Below are positions 1 through 7,187 of a stretch of DNA of 64,000 bases, piece after piece. Both the position numbers and the translations under genes were made by a program. The stretch's first letter is position 1, and every line of letters starts with the position of its first letter. A model generated the notes under the pieces. It was not told the DNA's origin and did not search any database. It saw only the letters and a list, made by a program, of their open reading frames with translations. The DNA is from an uncultured Lachnospiraceae bacterium (GTDB lineage Bacteria > Bacillota > Clostridia > Lachnospirales > Lachnospiraceae), in contig CAKSBC010000006.1 in NCBI GenBank assembly GCA_934438085.1, positions 1 through 64,000 of the forward strand, in the 5' to 3' direction.

Positions 1-240
1 GGAGATAGCAAATAGATAAGGTGCAACTTCTCCAATGGTTTCTAAATGAATGTCTTGAAAAGAGGTGATACTAATATGTAAGGCATCAGCAATGCGTTGT
101 AAAGGTTCTTGTTTGGGATTTCTATTACCTGTTTCGTATTTTTTTAGTGTACCCAGAGGAATACCAGAAAAATCCGCAAGTTGTTGTTGAGTTAACCCAC
201 GGAGTTCTCTATAATATCTGATTTTTTCACTGACATTCAT
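1..240 (-). CDS. XRE-family HTH transcriptional regulator (3' end outside window)
   Basis: Reading the minus strand from the ATG at 240 gives an open frame to the window edge, at least 80 residues with no stop. The first 60 residues form a classical Cro/CI-type helix-turn-helix: EKIRYYRELRGLTQQQLADFS, then a turn and recognition helix ending KKYETGNRNP. A GGAG ribosome site lies about 8 bases upstream of the ATG. The gene has its own consensus promoter with repeated boxes in the spacer, which suggests autorepression. The C-terminal part is missing, so partners and targets cannot be named. Proteins of this type often control mobile elements, but nothing in the visible part proves that. Confidence 0.85.
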   Translation of the reverse strand, partial: MNVSEKIRYYRELRGLTQQQLADFSGIPLGTLKKYETGNRNPKQEPLQRIADALHISITSFQDIHLETIGEVAPYLFAIS

Positions 241-267
241 AATAATATCTCCAATCATATTTCTTTT

Positions 268-296
268 ATTCTAATACATTGTACATACATTGTCAA
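268..296 (-). promoter_or_regulatory. Promoter of the XRE gene with repeated operator-like boxes
   Basis: On the minus strand TTGACA (291-296) and TAGAAT (268-273) are separated by exactly 17 bases. The spacer and the -35 edge hold two direct copies of ATACATTGT (plus-strand 274-282 and 285-293), 11 bp apart. The first lies within the palindrome TACA-T-TGTA. Boxes in the spacer repeated once per helical turn fit a repressor site, probably for the XRE protein itself (inference). Confidence 0.75.
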
Positions 297-327
297 GAAC
301 AAAATGAGAACCTAAACACAATAAAGA

Positions 328-356
328 TTGACAAAAAGTGTTACATGAGATAACAT
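328..356 (+). promoter_or_regulatory. Divergent promoter facing right
   Basis: TTGACA (328-333), a 17-base spacer and TAACAT (351-356) form a near-consensus sigma-A promoter directed away from the XRE gene. ACAT occurs at 343-346 and 353-356, 10 bp apart, echoing the ACAT-containing boxes of the XRE promoter. A strong ribosome site and micro-ORFs follow at once. Confidence 0.6.
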
Positions 357-374
357 GAATACAAGGAGAACAAA

Positions 375-497
375 ATGGTTATCAAACAGCAAAAAAAGAG
401 AACAAAATGGAGGCTATGAATAATGAGTACATCAAAAAAATTAAAAAGTGAACAGCTTTTTGTGAGAGTAGAAACGGTGATGCATCTGCCCTCTTGA
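375..497 (+). other. Overlapping micro-ORFs on the divergent transcript
   Basis: Three short frames follow the promoter. The one at 375-419 has 14 codons and an AAGGAG site before its ATG. The one at 407-451 has 14 codons. The one at 423-497 has 24 codons with GGAGG upstream and ends in FVRVETVMHLPS. The first two are basic. They could be leader peptides, a small RNA gene or decayed coding sequence. The VETV-containing tail loosely recalls the C-terminus of RlmD/RumA-type rRNA methyltransferases, a known integration site for conjugative elements, but this is weak. Confidence 0.25.
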
Positions 498-532
498 CCA
501 GCTTCATATCTTCCCCTATAGGCACACATCAA

Positions 533-577
533 TAAAAAAGAGAAAGAACAGCCCCTACCACAGTTCGTTCTTTCTCT
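533..577 (-). terminator. Rho-independent terminator, minus strand
   Basis: AGAGAAAGAAC (539-549) pairs perfectly with GTTCTTTCTCT (567-577). Read on the minus strand the 11-bp stem is followed by a run of T (plus-strand A at 534-538). It would end transcripts coming from the small minus-strand frame at 610-705. Confidence 0.7.
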
Positions 578-609
578 CAACCAAGTCTGTCAGTCAGGTT
601 TGTGCGGGG

Positions 610-705
610 TTATGCGCTAATAAATGAGCTATAACTGATATTCTGATTCCGGAACTTTCCCAGCCATTTTGTTGCAAATTCATATACCTGCGTTTGATAA
701 TTCAT
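610..705 (-). CDS. Small ORF (31 aa), possibly the start of a truncated gene
   Basis: The minus-strand ATG at 705 has an AGGAG site about 10 bases upstream and begins a 31-residue frame starting MNYQTQVYEFATKWLGKFRNQ and closed by TAA at 610. A minus-strand terminator lies just beyond it at 533-577, so it could be a complete tiny transcription unit. The amphipathic, YEFATKWLGKF-type start resembles the beginning of a longer cytoplasmic protein, so a truncated remnant is equally likely. I do not recognise a family. Confidence 0.3.
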   Translation of the reverse strand: MNYQTQVYEFATKWLGKFRNQNISYSSFISA

Positions 706-769
706 TACATTCCCACTCCTATTTTACCGGCCAGATAATATCCTGTCTTTGACAGTACAAGTGTCTATT

Positions 770-808
770 AAGTCCTGGGATTGGCTCTATGAACCAGTTC
801 CAGGACTT
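770..808 (+). terminator. Strong hairpin, possible terminator
   Basis: AAGTCCTGG (770-778) pairs with CCAGGACTT (800-808). The pairing continues inward through GA/TT-type and TTGG/CCAG pairs to about 15 bp around a 9-base loop. Only a short T run (807-810) follows on the plus strand, so termination may be weak. No gene that it would serve is visible upstream on the plus strand. Confidence 0.4.
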
Positions 809-928
809 TTCTGAATTTTCGCGAAGTGCGTAATTATCTTTGATTTTGTCCTCTTGCCCCTTCCGCTACCCCTTGTAAGGTGATGGAATCGGTTCTACAG
901 AGACCTCGCCCCACTAGCTAAAATGACC

Positions 929-974
929 CCCCTTGAAAACATTGGATTCTTCCTTTGTTTTCAAGGGGTTTTTT
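929..974 (+). terminator. Rho-independent terminator, plus strand
   Basis: CCCCTTGAAAAC (929-940) pairs perfectly over 12 bp with GTTTTCAAGGGG (957-968), followed by six T (969-974). It is a textbook intrinsic terminator without a recognisable intact gene in front of it. This suggests that the upstream gene has been deleted. Confidence 0.8.
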
Positions 975-1338
975 CTATGCTTCTCTGGATTTCGAAGTCA
1001 GCATTTTTCAAAATTTTCTTTGAAAAGAGATAAGGTTCTCTGCTCCTGTTAATGATAGTATGCTGTATTAAGTCACACAATGAAATACTATATATAGGAA
1101 AATAAAATAACAATATACTATATTTAGTCTGACAATTATTGGAAGGTTGCTGTTTCAGTCTGTTTCTCCAGCCATTCGCATATACGTATTTCATTAATAG
1201 GTGTATAAATATAATATAGAGACTTTGCTGTGACCAGTAACGCTTTGCGTGTTGAAGAGACCTGTGTGTTTTCTGCGTTGATTTGCAAGTGATTACCTAT
1301 AGCCAGCAAACTATTGTGTTATTTAAATAACAATTGAT
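975..1338. other. Gene-free stretch
   Basis: No frame with a convincing start, composition or family match is visible on either strand. The sequence is AT-rich and contains only chance short frames. Confidence 0.5.
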
Positions 1339-1367
1339 TTGACACATATCCGGTATCATGTAATAAT
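1339..1367 (+). promoter_or_regulatory. Candidate promoter of the lipoprotein gene
   Basis: TTGACA at 1339-1344 is followed 16-17 bases later by TAATAA/AATAAT (1361-1367). The distance to the lipoprotein ATG is about 65 bases. Confidence 0.5.
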
Positions 1368-1433
1368 TTAGTTAAGTATCGAGAATTGAACGTGAATCGG
1401 ATTAGTGAATGTGGATGAGTTAGGGGGAGAGAT

Positions 1434-3041
1434 ATGAAGCGGGAAGGTGTTATATCCAGAGTAGCGATTTTGTTTTGTATGGTATTAGCTCTTGGAATCA
1501 GCGGCTGCGGGGGAAAGAATGCGGACAAGCAGATGAGCAGCACTGAGGAGAAGGCAGAGTCATCAAAAAAGGCCTCGATATTGAAGGATATATCTGATTC
1601 TGCTGAGTCAGAAAGTGAATATAATGACAGCCTGATTCAGGATGCAGCTTCGATAGAAGATAGCTTCCAGGGTTTGGATGGCGCAGAACATACCGTTTCG
1701 ATTCATCTGCCGGAGATCCTGTCAGAGGATGAGCAGGCAAAGGCCCTTAATAAGAAAATCATGGAAATCTGGGGTGGTCTGCTTAAGAAAGAGAAGGAGG
1801 ATTATTGTTATTGGTTTGATTCGGGAATCTCAGTTTCCTGGGAGTCTCACTGGTATGAAAGTCTTCTGAGTCTGGTGATAACGGAGGAACGACCGGAGGT
1901 CGGAACTGCATACGAGGTATTCTACTATGATTTTAACAAGAAACAGGAATACACATCATCAGAAGTGCAGCAGCTTCTTTCGATTCCGCAGGATACGCTG
2001 AAAACATCCTTGCTGCGTGCAGTGGCACGGCGTTTTGATGATTATTTTAATGATGGCATGATTGGACCACAGGAAGAGGTACTGCTTCTGCGTGCCAAAA
2101 CACTGGCTTTTGCAGAGGAATCTATTCAGCATCTTAGCTTTTATCCACAGGAGAGTGACAGTCTGGCAGTGTATGCGGGAATTTGCGTTTCAACGGATAA
2201 TGAGTGGTTGGATGAAAAAATGGAGGTACCCCTTACCTGGCAGTCTGATAAACTTCATGCGGAATCTGATTTTATTACGGCGGATGCCGATGCAGACGGG
2301 GTAAAGATACGTTTCCAAAAAAAAGGAAATGGCGCTATATATCAGGAAGAATACGGATTTAAATATGATACGGATTATCCGGTCCGAGGATGCTTTGGCA
2401 ATTACAAGAAGTTATTCATCGGATCCGTGGGTCCGGATTATGCACCAGTTTTATTCCTCTTGACGGATCAGAATACCGTAGAATTTGTACGGATTTTCGA
2501 TGGCTTGTTCTATGATAGTCTGGTAAGCAGCGGTCCCATCTATGGGATCGGAGCAGACGGTGACATGGATAGGGAGCTTCCGAAGATTACAGGCTTTAAG
2601 ACTGGAACCAATGAAATGGGCGGTACTGTCTATGTGAACTGTGATAATGGAACCAGTTTTGAGCTCTCAGTTGAAATGAACAGTGCCAGAGATCGATATC
2701 CGGAGGATCTTATTGCTGCATGGCAGAAAGCAGTTTCGCAGGCCGATGGCAGCGAGATCACATATTCCATGGCAATTCTTGGATTCGAAACCATGGGTGA
2801 ATTTATACTTACGGAAAGCGGAGAAGGATACGATGTTGAATATGACGGATTCCTCGACTATCTCGGCATGGATGAGACGGGCCTGCTTTACGGCTATAGG
2901 GTTACCGGACCAGACGGAAATGATGTGACAGGTACATTTACATTCCTTCCCAGATATGGAGTGCTGCGGGCAGGAATTGCCGGCGGTGAAGAGTGGTTTG
3001 ATGCAGGTGAATACCTTGATTTTGATGAAGTAATGGGATAA
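1434..3041 (+). CDS. Secreted lipoprotein of unknown function
   Basis: 535 residues. The start ATG follows GGGGGAGAG. Residues 1-24 form a lipoprotein signal (basic MKREGVISR, hydrophobic core) ending in the lipobox ISGC with C25 as the acylated cysteine, so the mature protein is anchored on the outer face of the membrane. A short Ser/Lys/Glu-rich linker follows. From about residue 85 there is a mixed alpha/beta region with an acidic, aromatic-rich pattern, which loosely recalls the DUF3298/RsiV-like extracellular fold because of the tyrosine-rich segment GTAYEVFYYDF. That similarity is only an impression. The C-terminal half is rich in Gly/Asp turns typical of beta-sheet extracellular domains. 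The gene is followed after 17 bases by a PD-(D/E)XK-like gene, but a shared function is not obvious. Confidence 0.85.
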   Translation: MKREGVISRVAILFCMVLALGISGCGGKNADKQMSSTEEKAESSKKASILKDISDSAESESEYNDSLIQDAASIEDSFQGLDGAEHTVSIHLPEILSEDEQAKALNKKIMEIWGGLLKKEKEDYCYWFDSGISVSWESHWYESLLSLVITEERPEVGTAYEVFYYDFNKKQEYTSSEVQQLLSIPQDTLKTSLLRAVARRFDDYFNDGMIGPQEEVLLLRAKTLAFAEESIQHLSFYPQESDSLAVYAGICVSTDNEWLDEKMEVPLTWQSDKLHAESDFITADADADGVKIRFQKKGNGAIYQEEYGFKYDTDYPVRGCFGNYKKLFIGSVGPDYAPVLFLLTDQNTVEFVRIFDGLFYDSLVSSGPIYGIGADGDMDRELPKITGFKTGTNEMGGTVYVNCDNGTSFELSVEMNSARDRYPEDLIAAWQKAVSQADGSEITYSMAILGFETMGEFILTESGEGYDVEYDGFLDYLGMDETGLLYGYRVTGPDGNDVTGTFTFLPRYGVLRAGIAGGEEWFDAGEYLDFDEVMG

Positions 3042-3078
3042 TAAAAGGAGGATTGCTTATGAATTATACCCGATTCTC

Positions 3079-3627
3079 TTGGATAATAGAGAATCACTTA
3101 GAGAAACCTCAAAAGATGATAGTGACCCGAATGACATTCAATACATGACATCTTCAGAAACAGAAGTTGTAAATTTTGATTTGGTTAAGAGGCATTATGT
3201 AAATGGGTTTGGCCTTTCAGAAGATGCCATAACATCAGTCGATGCGATTGTGCCACTTGAGGATAGAATATTATTCGTTGAATTTAAAAACGGACAGGTT
3301 AATAATCGCAACATTAAGGATAAAGCGCGAGACAGCTTGTTGGTTTTTCTTGAGATTATTGGGGGAAATATAGCTTTTTCTCGCAGCAATATCGATTTTA
3401 TTGTGGTTTACAATCTCGAAAAGAATCCTTTACCAAGGCAAGTTCAAAAAGGGCAGTTGCAAGAAACTCCATCAAGAGTTTCTATAGCTGATCACTTTAT
3501 GGGAAAAGCCAGAAAAGAATTTATCTGCTTTGACTTGGAACGGTATGAGAGGTTATATTATAGAAACATTCATACATATTCCAGGGAGAGATTTGGAGAA
3601 TATTTGCAGGCCTTGAAACTTGGCTGA
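3079..3627 (+). CDS. Small PD-(D/E)XK-like protein, start uncertain
   Basis: About 182 residues from a TTG codon at 3079. The segment VDAIVPLEDRILFVEFKNG carries an Asp about 13 residues before an E-x-K pair (VEFKNG), the usual core of PD-(D/E)XK nuclease-fold proteins. A helix with conserved-looking acidic and basic residues follows. This gives a nuclease-fold call without a known substrate. The TTG has no ribosome site. A perfect AAAAGGAGG site and ATG stand at 3042-3061, but that ATG is in another frame and stops after 29 codons. The coding frame stays open upstream to the ATG region, so a one-base frameshift near the start is likely. The gene may be inactive or translated at a low level. 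It lies at the edge of a defence-like island. Confidence 0.6.
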   Translation: MDNRESLRETSKDDSDPNDIQYMTSSETEVVNFDLVKRHYVNGFGLSEDAITSVDAIVPLEDRILFVEFKNGQVNNRNIKDKARDSLLVFLEIIGGNIAFSRSNIDFIVVYNLEKNPLPRQVQKGQLQETPSRVSIADHFMGKARKEFICFDLERYERLYYRNIHTYSRERFGEYLQALKLG

Positions 3628-3851
3628 TAACCGAATTATGAAAATTGATTCTATAGCGAGCGAAGCAGATATACAATTGTTGCATGGTATGAAGGTGATG
3701 GCCTCTACTGCTGGCAACACCATGGCAACAAAAAATCAGATAGCCTCTGCTATCTGAATAATGGAAATAATGCTAATACTATGAGCTAAATCCTATAAGC
3801 AAATCTGTTTATAAAACATCTAACAGGAGCGAGTTTGAATAATTTTAAAAG

Positions 3852-3890
3852 CACGCAAAGCCCTTTAAAAAGGATATTTGTGTGTTTTTT
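3852..3890 (+). terminator. Rho-independent terminator
   Basis: CACGCAAA (3852-3859) pairs with TTTGTGTG (3877-3884, one G-T pair). The inner CCTT/AAGG pairs and six T (3885-3890) follow. It would insulate hipBA from upstream transcription. Confidence 0.7.
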
Positions 3891-3932
3891 ATCTAATCAT
3901 CCATAGGTGTTACAACTTTAATAGATCAGGAC

Positions 3933-3992
3933 TGTTGCAGAGCTTATGAAGCTGTATCAGAAGCTGGCTGATAATCGTAATGAATAAGAGAA
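3933..3992 (+). repeat. 60-bp duplicate of the 3' end of the MmeI-like gene
   Basis: Matches 9979-10038 at 57 of 60 positions. It encodes VAELMKLYQKLADNRNE followed by TAA, against ...LAGNRNE in the intact gene. The upstream coding sequence is absent, so this is the last 17 codons of a lost or recombined second copy. Together with the intact end it brackets the hipBA-AlbA-MmeI segment as a direct repeat about 6 kb apart. Confidence 0.9.
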
Positions 3993-4032
3993 CCAATCAG
4001 CGCAGGATATGTTAATAAAATGTAACGGCAGC

Positions 4033-4061
4033 TTGCATTCCACACAAATAAACTGTAAAAT
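4033..4061 (+). promoter_or_regulatory. hipBA promoter
   Basis: TTGCAT (4033-4038), a 17-base spacer and TAAAAT (4056-4061). The two palindromic operators begin immediately downstream of the -10 element. Confidence 0.6.
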
Positions 4062-4062
4062 A

Positions 4063-4132
4063 ATAGATAATATATTAGATAAAAATATTGCAATATAGCA
4101 TATATAGATAATATATTATCTATATATGCTAT
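4063..4132 (+). promoter_or_regulatory. Tandem operators upstream of hipBA, one a 38-bp perfect palindrome
   Basis: Bases 4095-4132 form a perfect 38-bp palindrome centred between 4113 and 4114, with core ATAGATAATA/TATTATCTAT. An imperfect copy of the same core lies at 4063-4081, centred 41 bp (about four helical turns) upstream. The perfect copy ends three bases before the hipB ribosome site. HipB dimers are known to bind palindromes at their own promoter, so these are probably autorepression sites. In RNA the long palindrome would also fold into a hairpin in the leader. Confidence 0.8.
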
Positions 4133-4143
4133 CGGAGGAAGTC

Positions 4144-4422
4144 ATGGGACAGTTTGTATGGGAGACTGCAGAAGAATTAGATCAGAAGCTTGCACAGAGA
4201 GTACGAAACATCAGGAGACGCCGCTTTATTTCTCAGGAGAAGCTTGCATCAATGAGCGGAGTGAGCTTAGGCTCCGTCAAGAGATTTGAAACCTCCGGAC
4301 AGATTTCACTGATATCACTTACCAGGATTGCAATTGCCTTGGATCTGGCTGATGAACTCAGAAATCTTTTTATGCAGGCTCCTTATAAGGATATTCAGGA
4401 GGTCATAAATGAGAGAAGATAA
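4144..4422 (+). CDS. hipB: HipB-like XRE antitoxin/repressor
   Basis: 92 residues from the ATG at 4144, chosen because GGAGGA stands five bases upstream. The ATG at 4126 lies inside the operator palindrome and lacks a site. Residues 15-70 form an XRE helix-turn-helix (RNIRRRRFISQEKLASMSG, then VSLGSVKRFE). In HipBA systems HipB dimerises, represses the operon and neutralises the kinase HipA. The gene overlaps hipA by 14 bases and supplies the AGGAGG site for it, so the two are translationally coupled. The unusual palindrome in front supports autoregulation. The call rests mainly on the downstream partner, because the sequence alone only says XRE family. Confidence 0.85.
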   Translation: MGQFVWETAEELDQKLAQRVRNIRRRRFISQEKLASMSGVSLGSVKRFETSGQISLISLTRIAIALDLADELRNLFMQAPYKDIQEVINERR

Positions 4423-5530
4423 TGCTTTGAGAGTGTATTATGCGGATCGCTTTGTGGGAACACTGGCAATGACCCCGGATTATAAGGCAGCATTTCAATA
4501 CAGCGATGAATGGCTTGAAAACGGATTTTCAATCAGTCCATTCTCACTGCCGTTGAAAAGACAGGTTTTTATTCCGACCAAAGATTATTTTGACGGACTT
4601 TTCGGAGTATTTGCAGATAGTCTTCCGGATAATTGGGGTAGATTATTGCTTAACCGATTGCTTCGTGCGCATAAGGAGAATCCGGATGAGCTGACCGTTT
4701 TAGATAGATTAGCTATCGTCGGTAAGTCCGGAATGGGAGCATTGACATATTATCCGGAAAAAGGCTATTCACAGCAATATGAGCATGTTGATCTCGATGA
4801 GCTTGCAGAAGAATGTGAGAAGATTTTAAATACCGAATACTCGGATAAACTGGATGAACTGTATTGTTTAGGCGGTACAAGTGGCGGTGCCAGACCTAAA
4901 ATCCTGACAGTGATCGATCAGGAAGAGTGGATTATAAAATTCCCTGCAAATGTAGATGGTAAAGATGCGGGAAAGATGGAATATGACTATTCTTGCTGCG
5001 CCGGAAAATGTGGGATAGTTATGAGTGAAACAAGATTGTTTCCGTCAGAAAAATGCAAAGGATATTTCGGAATTCGACGTTTCGATAGGAAAAGGGGCAG
5101 GAAAAGAGTTCATATGCTGACTGCCGCAGCAATGCTTGAACTTAATTTTGAACAGCCGAGCTTAGATTATCACGGTCTTATGAAGCTTACAAAGATTTTG
5201 ACTAGAGACAACCATATCGATGTTGAAAATATGTTTCGGCGTATGTGCTTTAATGTGTTTGCTCATAATCGTGATGACCATTTAAAGAACTTTACATATT
5301 TGTATGACGAAGCTGATGACAGCTGGCATCTTAGTCCGGCCTACGACCTTACATACAGTAATACATATTATGGTGAGCATACGACAACCATAGATGGAAA
5401 TGGGCGAAATCCGGGCAGAAAGGAATTGCTTGCGGTAGGAATTAAGGCCGGAATGAAAAAGGATACCTGTGAGAAAATCATGGATATGATTGAGGAATGT
5501 GTCAGAACAATGCTTGGGAAGTATCTTTAA
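4409..5530 (+). CDS. hipA: HipA-like serine/threonine kinase toxin
   Basis: 373 residues, shorter than E. coli HipA (440). The N-terminal part (about 1-100) matches the HipA N-domain (VYYADRFVGTLAM; LPDNWGRLLL). The Gly-rich loop GGTSGGARPK spans residues 155-164. The catalytic motif HNRDDHLKN lies at 286-294, with D289 in the position of the E. coli catalytic Asp, and a metal-binding DLTYS motif follows. All key residues appear intact, so the enzyme should be active. Family members phosphorylate aminoacyl-tRNA synthetases or other targets and cause growth arrest or persistence, and several are linked to phage defence. The AGGAGG site sits inside hipB. Its substrate here is unknown. Confidence 0.9.
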   Translation: MREDNALRVYYADRFVGTLAMTPDYKAAFQYSDEWLENGFSISPFSLPLKRQVFIPTKDYFDGLFGVFADSLPDNWGRLLLNRLLRAHKENPDELTVLDRLAIVGKSGMGALTYYPEKGYSQQYEHVDLDELAEECEKILNTEYSDKLDELYCLGGTSGGARPKILTVIDQEEWIIKFPANVDGKDAGKMEYDYSCCAGKCGIVMSETRLFPSEKCKGYFGIRRFDRKRGRKRVHMLTAAAMLELNFEQPSLDYHGLMKLTKILTRDNHIDVENMFRRMCFNVFAHNRDDHLKNFTYLYDEADDSWHLSPAYDLTYSNTYYGEHTTTIDGNGRNPGRKELLAVGIKAGMKKDTCEKIMDMIEECVRTMLGKYL

Positions 5531-5614
5531 TAGCAAGGATGCCAATATGCGTGTTTTAATGCAGACGACGGAATCGTGAGTATGCAGGTAAAGAAAATGT
5601 GATAATATAAGATC

Positions 5615-5639
5615 ATGCGGATAATCATATCCGTATAAT
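5615..5639 (+). promoter_or_regulatory. Inverted repeat overlapping a -10 element upstream of the AlbA_2 gene
   Basis: ATGCGGATA (5615-5623) and TATCCGTAT (5628-5636) form an imperfect palindrome with a 4-base centre. TATAAT (5634-5639) overlaps its right arm. No good -35 box is seen. It is a candidate operator for the following regulator or for HipB, whose known E. coli site has TATCC/GGATA arms (inference). Confidence 0.4.
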
Positions 5640-5679
5640 TGATAGTATGTATATGAAACAGCTGAAAGCAGGTGATTAG

Positions 5680-7167
5680 GTGGTTAGCAAAGAATTCTTT
5701 GGAGAAAGCAAGAATGTAGAATTCAAAAGAGAGATTCTAAGCAAACATGAAAAGTTTTTGAAAGATGTTGTTGCATTTTCAAATAGCACTGGCGGGCAGA
5801 TCATTGTCGGGGTTGAAGATGAAACCTGCATTGTTTATGGGATTGGTGAGCAAAGTCCATTTAAGTTGTCAGACTCAATCTCTAATATGATTTCTGATGC
5901 TTGTACACCTCAGATAGAACCTGATATTTCGATACAGACAATTGAAGAGAAAACAGTACTTGTAATAGATGTTGCACCCGGCAAATTCAGGCCATATTAT
6001 TTAGCAAATAAGGGCAAAGAAACCACTTCTTATATCAGGATAAACGGAACAAGCAGACCGGCAGATGCAAGAAAATTGCAGGAGTTGGAGCTGGAAGGAC
6101 AAAATATATCATATGATTCGCTTCAGGATATTGGTCGGGAATATGATGAGAATAAAGCATTAGAATTATGCAAAACTATGAAAAGGATTGCTTTAGAAGC
6201 GTGTGAAACGGAGGAAGAAAAGACTTCTATAAAAGATATGACTCTTGAAAAATTAGAAGATTTCGGGTTGCTATGTAAAGTCGGTAGAGACAGGTATCCG
6301 ACACACGCATTTGATCTACTGACTGATAATCATAATAAGGCGGCCAAGATACAATGTGCGCTGTTTAAGGGAACTTCTAGAGACATATTCATAGATAAAA
6401 AAGAATTTACCGGACCGATACAAGATCAGATTGAGGAAGCTTACCAATTTGTTCTGAGGCATATAAATACGGGTGCAAATATCGAAGGATTATTTAGAAT
6501 GGATATCTATGAACTTCCGATATCTGCTGTAAGAGAGGCAATCGCAAATGCTGTTTTGCACAGAAGCTATTTGGATAGATCATGTGTGCAGGTATGCATT
6601 TATGACGATAGATTGGAAGTTTCTTCACCGGGAATGTTATACGGAGGACTTGATATAGAGACAGTAAAAACAGGAAAATCAACATGCAGAAATGAGGCAA
6701 TTGCGGAGGCTTTTCATTATATGCATATTGTGGAAGCTTTGGGCACAGGAATTCCAAGAATTATTAAAAGATGTGATGAATATAATCTTCCTGCTCCGCT
6801 GTTCGAAGAATTTGGAGACGGTTTTAAGGTGACTCTTTTCAGAAAAGTAAGCAGTGCTCCGGAAAAAGTAAGCAGTGCTCCTGAAAAAGTAAGCAATGCT
6901 TCGGAAAAAGTAAGCAGTACATTTGATAAATATATCCCTTTGTTAAAAGCGGTAGATGTTACCGATATATTTATAAATAATATCAGAATAGTGTACGAGC
7001 ATTGTGGCACAGGAATTCCGTTCAGACAGGCCAATATAATGGAATGGCTTGACTGTTCAAAATCTAAAGCAACTAATATTATGAATGTATTAAAAAATGC
7101 AAATGTAATAGAAAAAGTAAATGGGCTTGGAGCCGGAAGATATAGATTTGTGGAGTTACAGGCTTAG
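5680..7167 (+). CDS. AlbA_2 (Schlafen-like) and HATPase_c_4 domain regulator
   Basis: 495 residues from a GTG at 5680 with an AGGTGA site. Residues 1-130 form an AlbA_2/divergent AAA-4 domain (ESKNVEFKRE, then FSNSTGGQIIVGVEDE and FRPYYL). Residues 270-390 match a GHKL-type ATP-binding region (REAIANAVLHRSY; DDRLEVSSPG; EALGTGIPRI). A short tandem repeat (KVSSAPE-type) leads to a C-terminal winged-helix-like segment (IMEWLDCSKSKATNIMNVLK). Proteins of this architecture are putative transcriptional regulators or nucleic-acid-acting ATPases that often sit in defence islands beside restriction genes, as here. The exact biochemical role is unknown. The preceding intergenic region has a palindrome over a TATAAT box. 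Confidence 0.85.
   Translation: MVSKEFFGESKNVEFKREILSKHEKFLKDVVAFSNSTGGQIIVGVEDETCIVYGIGEQSPFKLSDSISNMISDACTPQIEPDISIQTIEEKTVLVIDVAPGKFRPYYLANKGKETTSYIRINGTSRPADARKLQELELEGQNISYDSLQDIGREYDENKALELCKTMKRIALEACETEEEKTSIKDMTLEKLEDFGLLCKVGRDRYPTHAFDLLTDNHNKAAKIQCALFKGTSRDIFIDKKEFTGPIQDQIEEAYQFVLRHINTGANIEGLFRMDIYELPISAVREAIANAVLHRSYLDRSCVQVCIYDDRLEVSSPGMLYGGLDIETVKTGKSTCRNEAIAEAFHYMHIVEALGTGIPRIIKRCDEYNLPAPLFEEFGDGFKVTLFRKVSSAPEKVSSAPEKVSNASEKVSSTFDKYIPLLKAVDVTDIFINNIRIVYEHCGTGIPFRQANIMEWLDCSKSKATNIMNVLKNANVIEKVNGLGAGRYRFVELQA
6844..6927 (+). repeat. Four tandem 21-bp repeats inside the AlbA_2 gene
   Basis: Four in-frame 21-base units encode KVSSAPE, KVSSAPE, KVSNASE and KVSSTFD. The first two differ by a single base. 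They form a flexible Ser/Lys/Glu linker between the ATPase-like domain and the C-terminal winged helix, and the copy number could vary by slippage without a frameshift. Confidence 0.9.
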
Positions 7168-7187
7168 AATATTATATATAGAATCCA

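Larger units (their letters stand above)
3628..4143 (+). other. Intergenic stretch with gene debris, terminator, promoter and operators
   Basis: No intact gene. At about 3670-3787 a frame encoding a Trp/Cys/His-rich segment (WYEGDGLYCWQHHGNKK) ends in TAA and looks like the remnant of a gene 3' end. It contains the hairpin CAGATAGC/GCTATCTG at 3737-3756. A terminator, a 60-bp duplicate of the distant restriction-modification gene end, and the hipBA promoter with operators follow and are listed separately. Confidence 0.5.

Noticed and set aside
341..580. 79-codon hydrophobic frame on the minus strand
   Set aside because: No ribosome site, and it crosses a minus-strand terminator and a strong opposite promoter. 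Its amino acid pattern is that of an AT-rich non-coding strand.
6717..7034. 105-codon antisense frame with LLTFSGA repeats
   Set aside because: It is the complement of the KVSSAPE repeats in the AlbA_2 gene.
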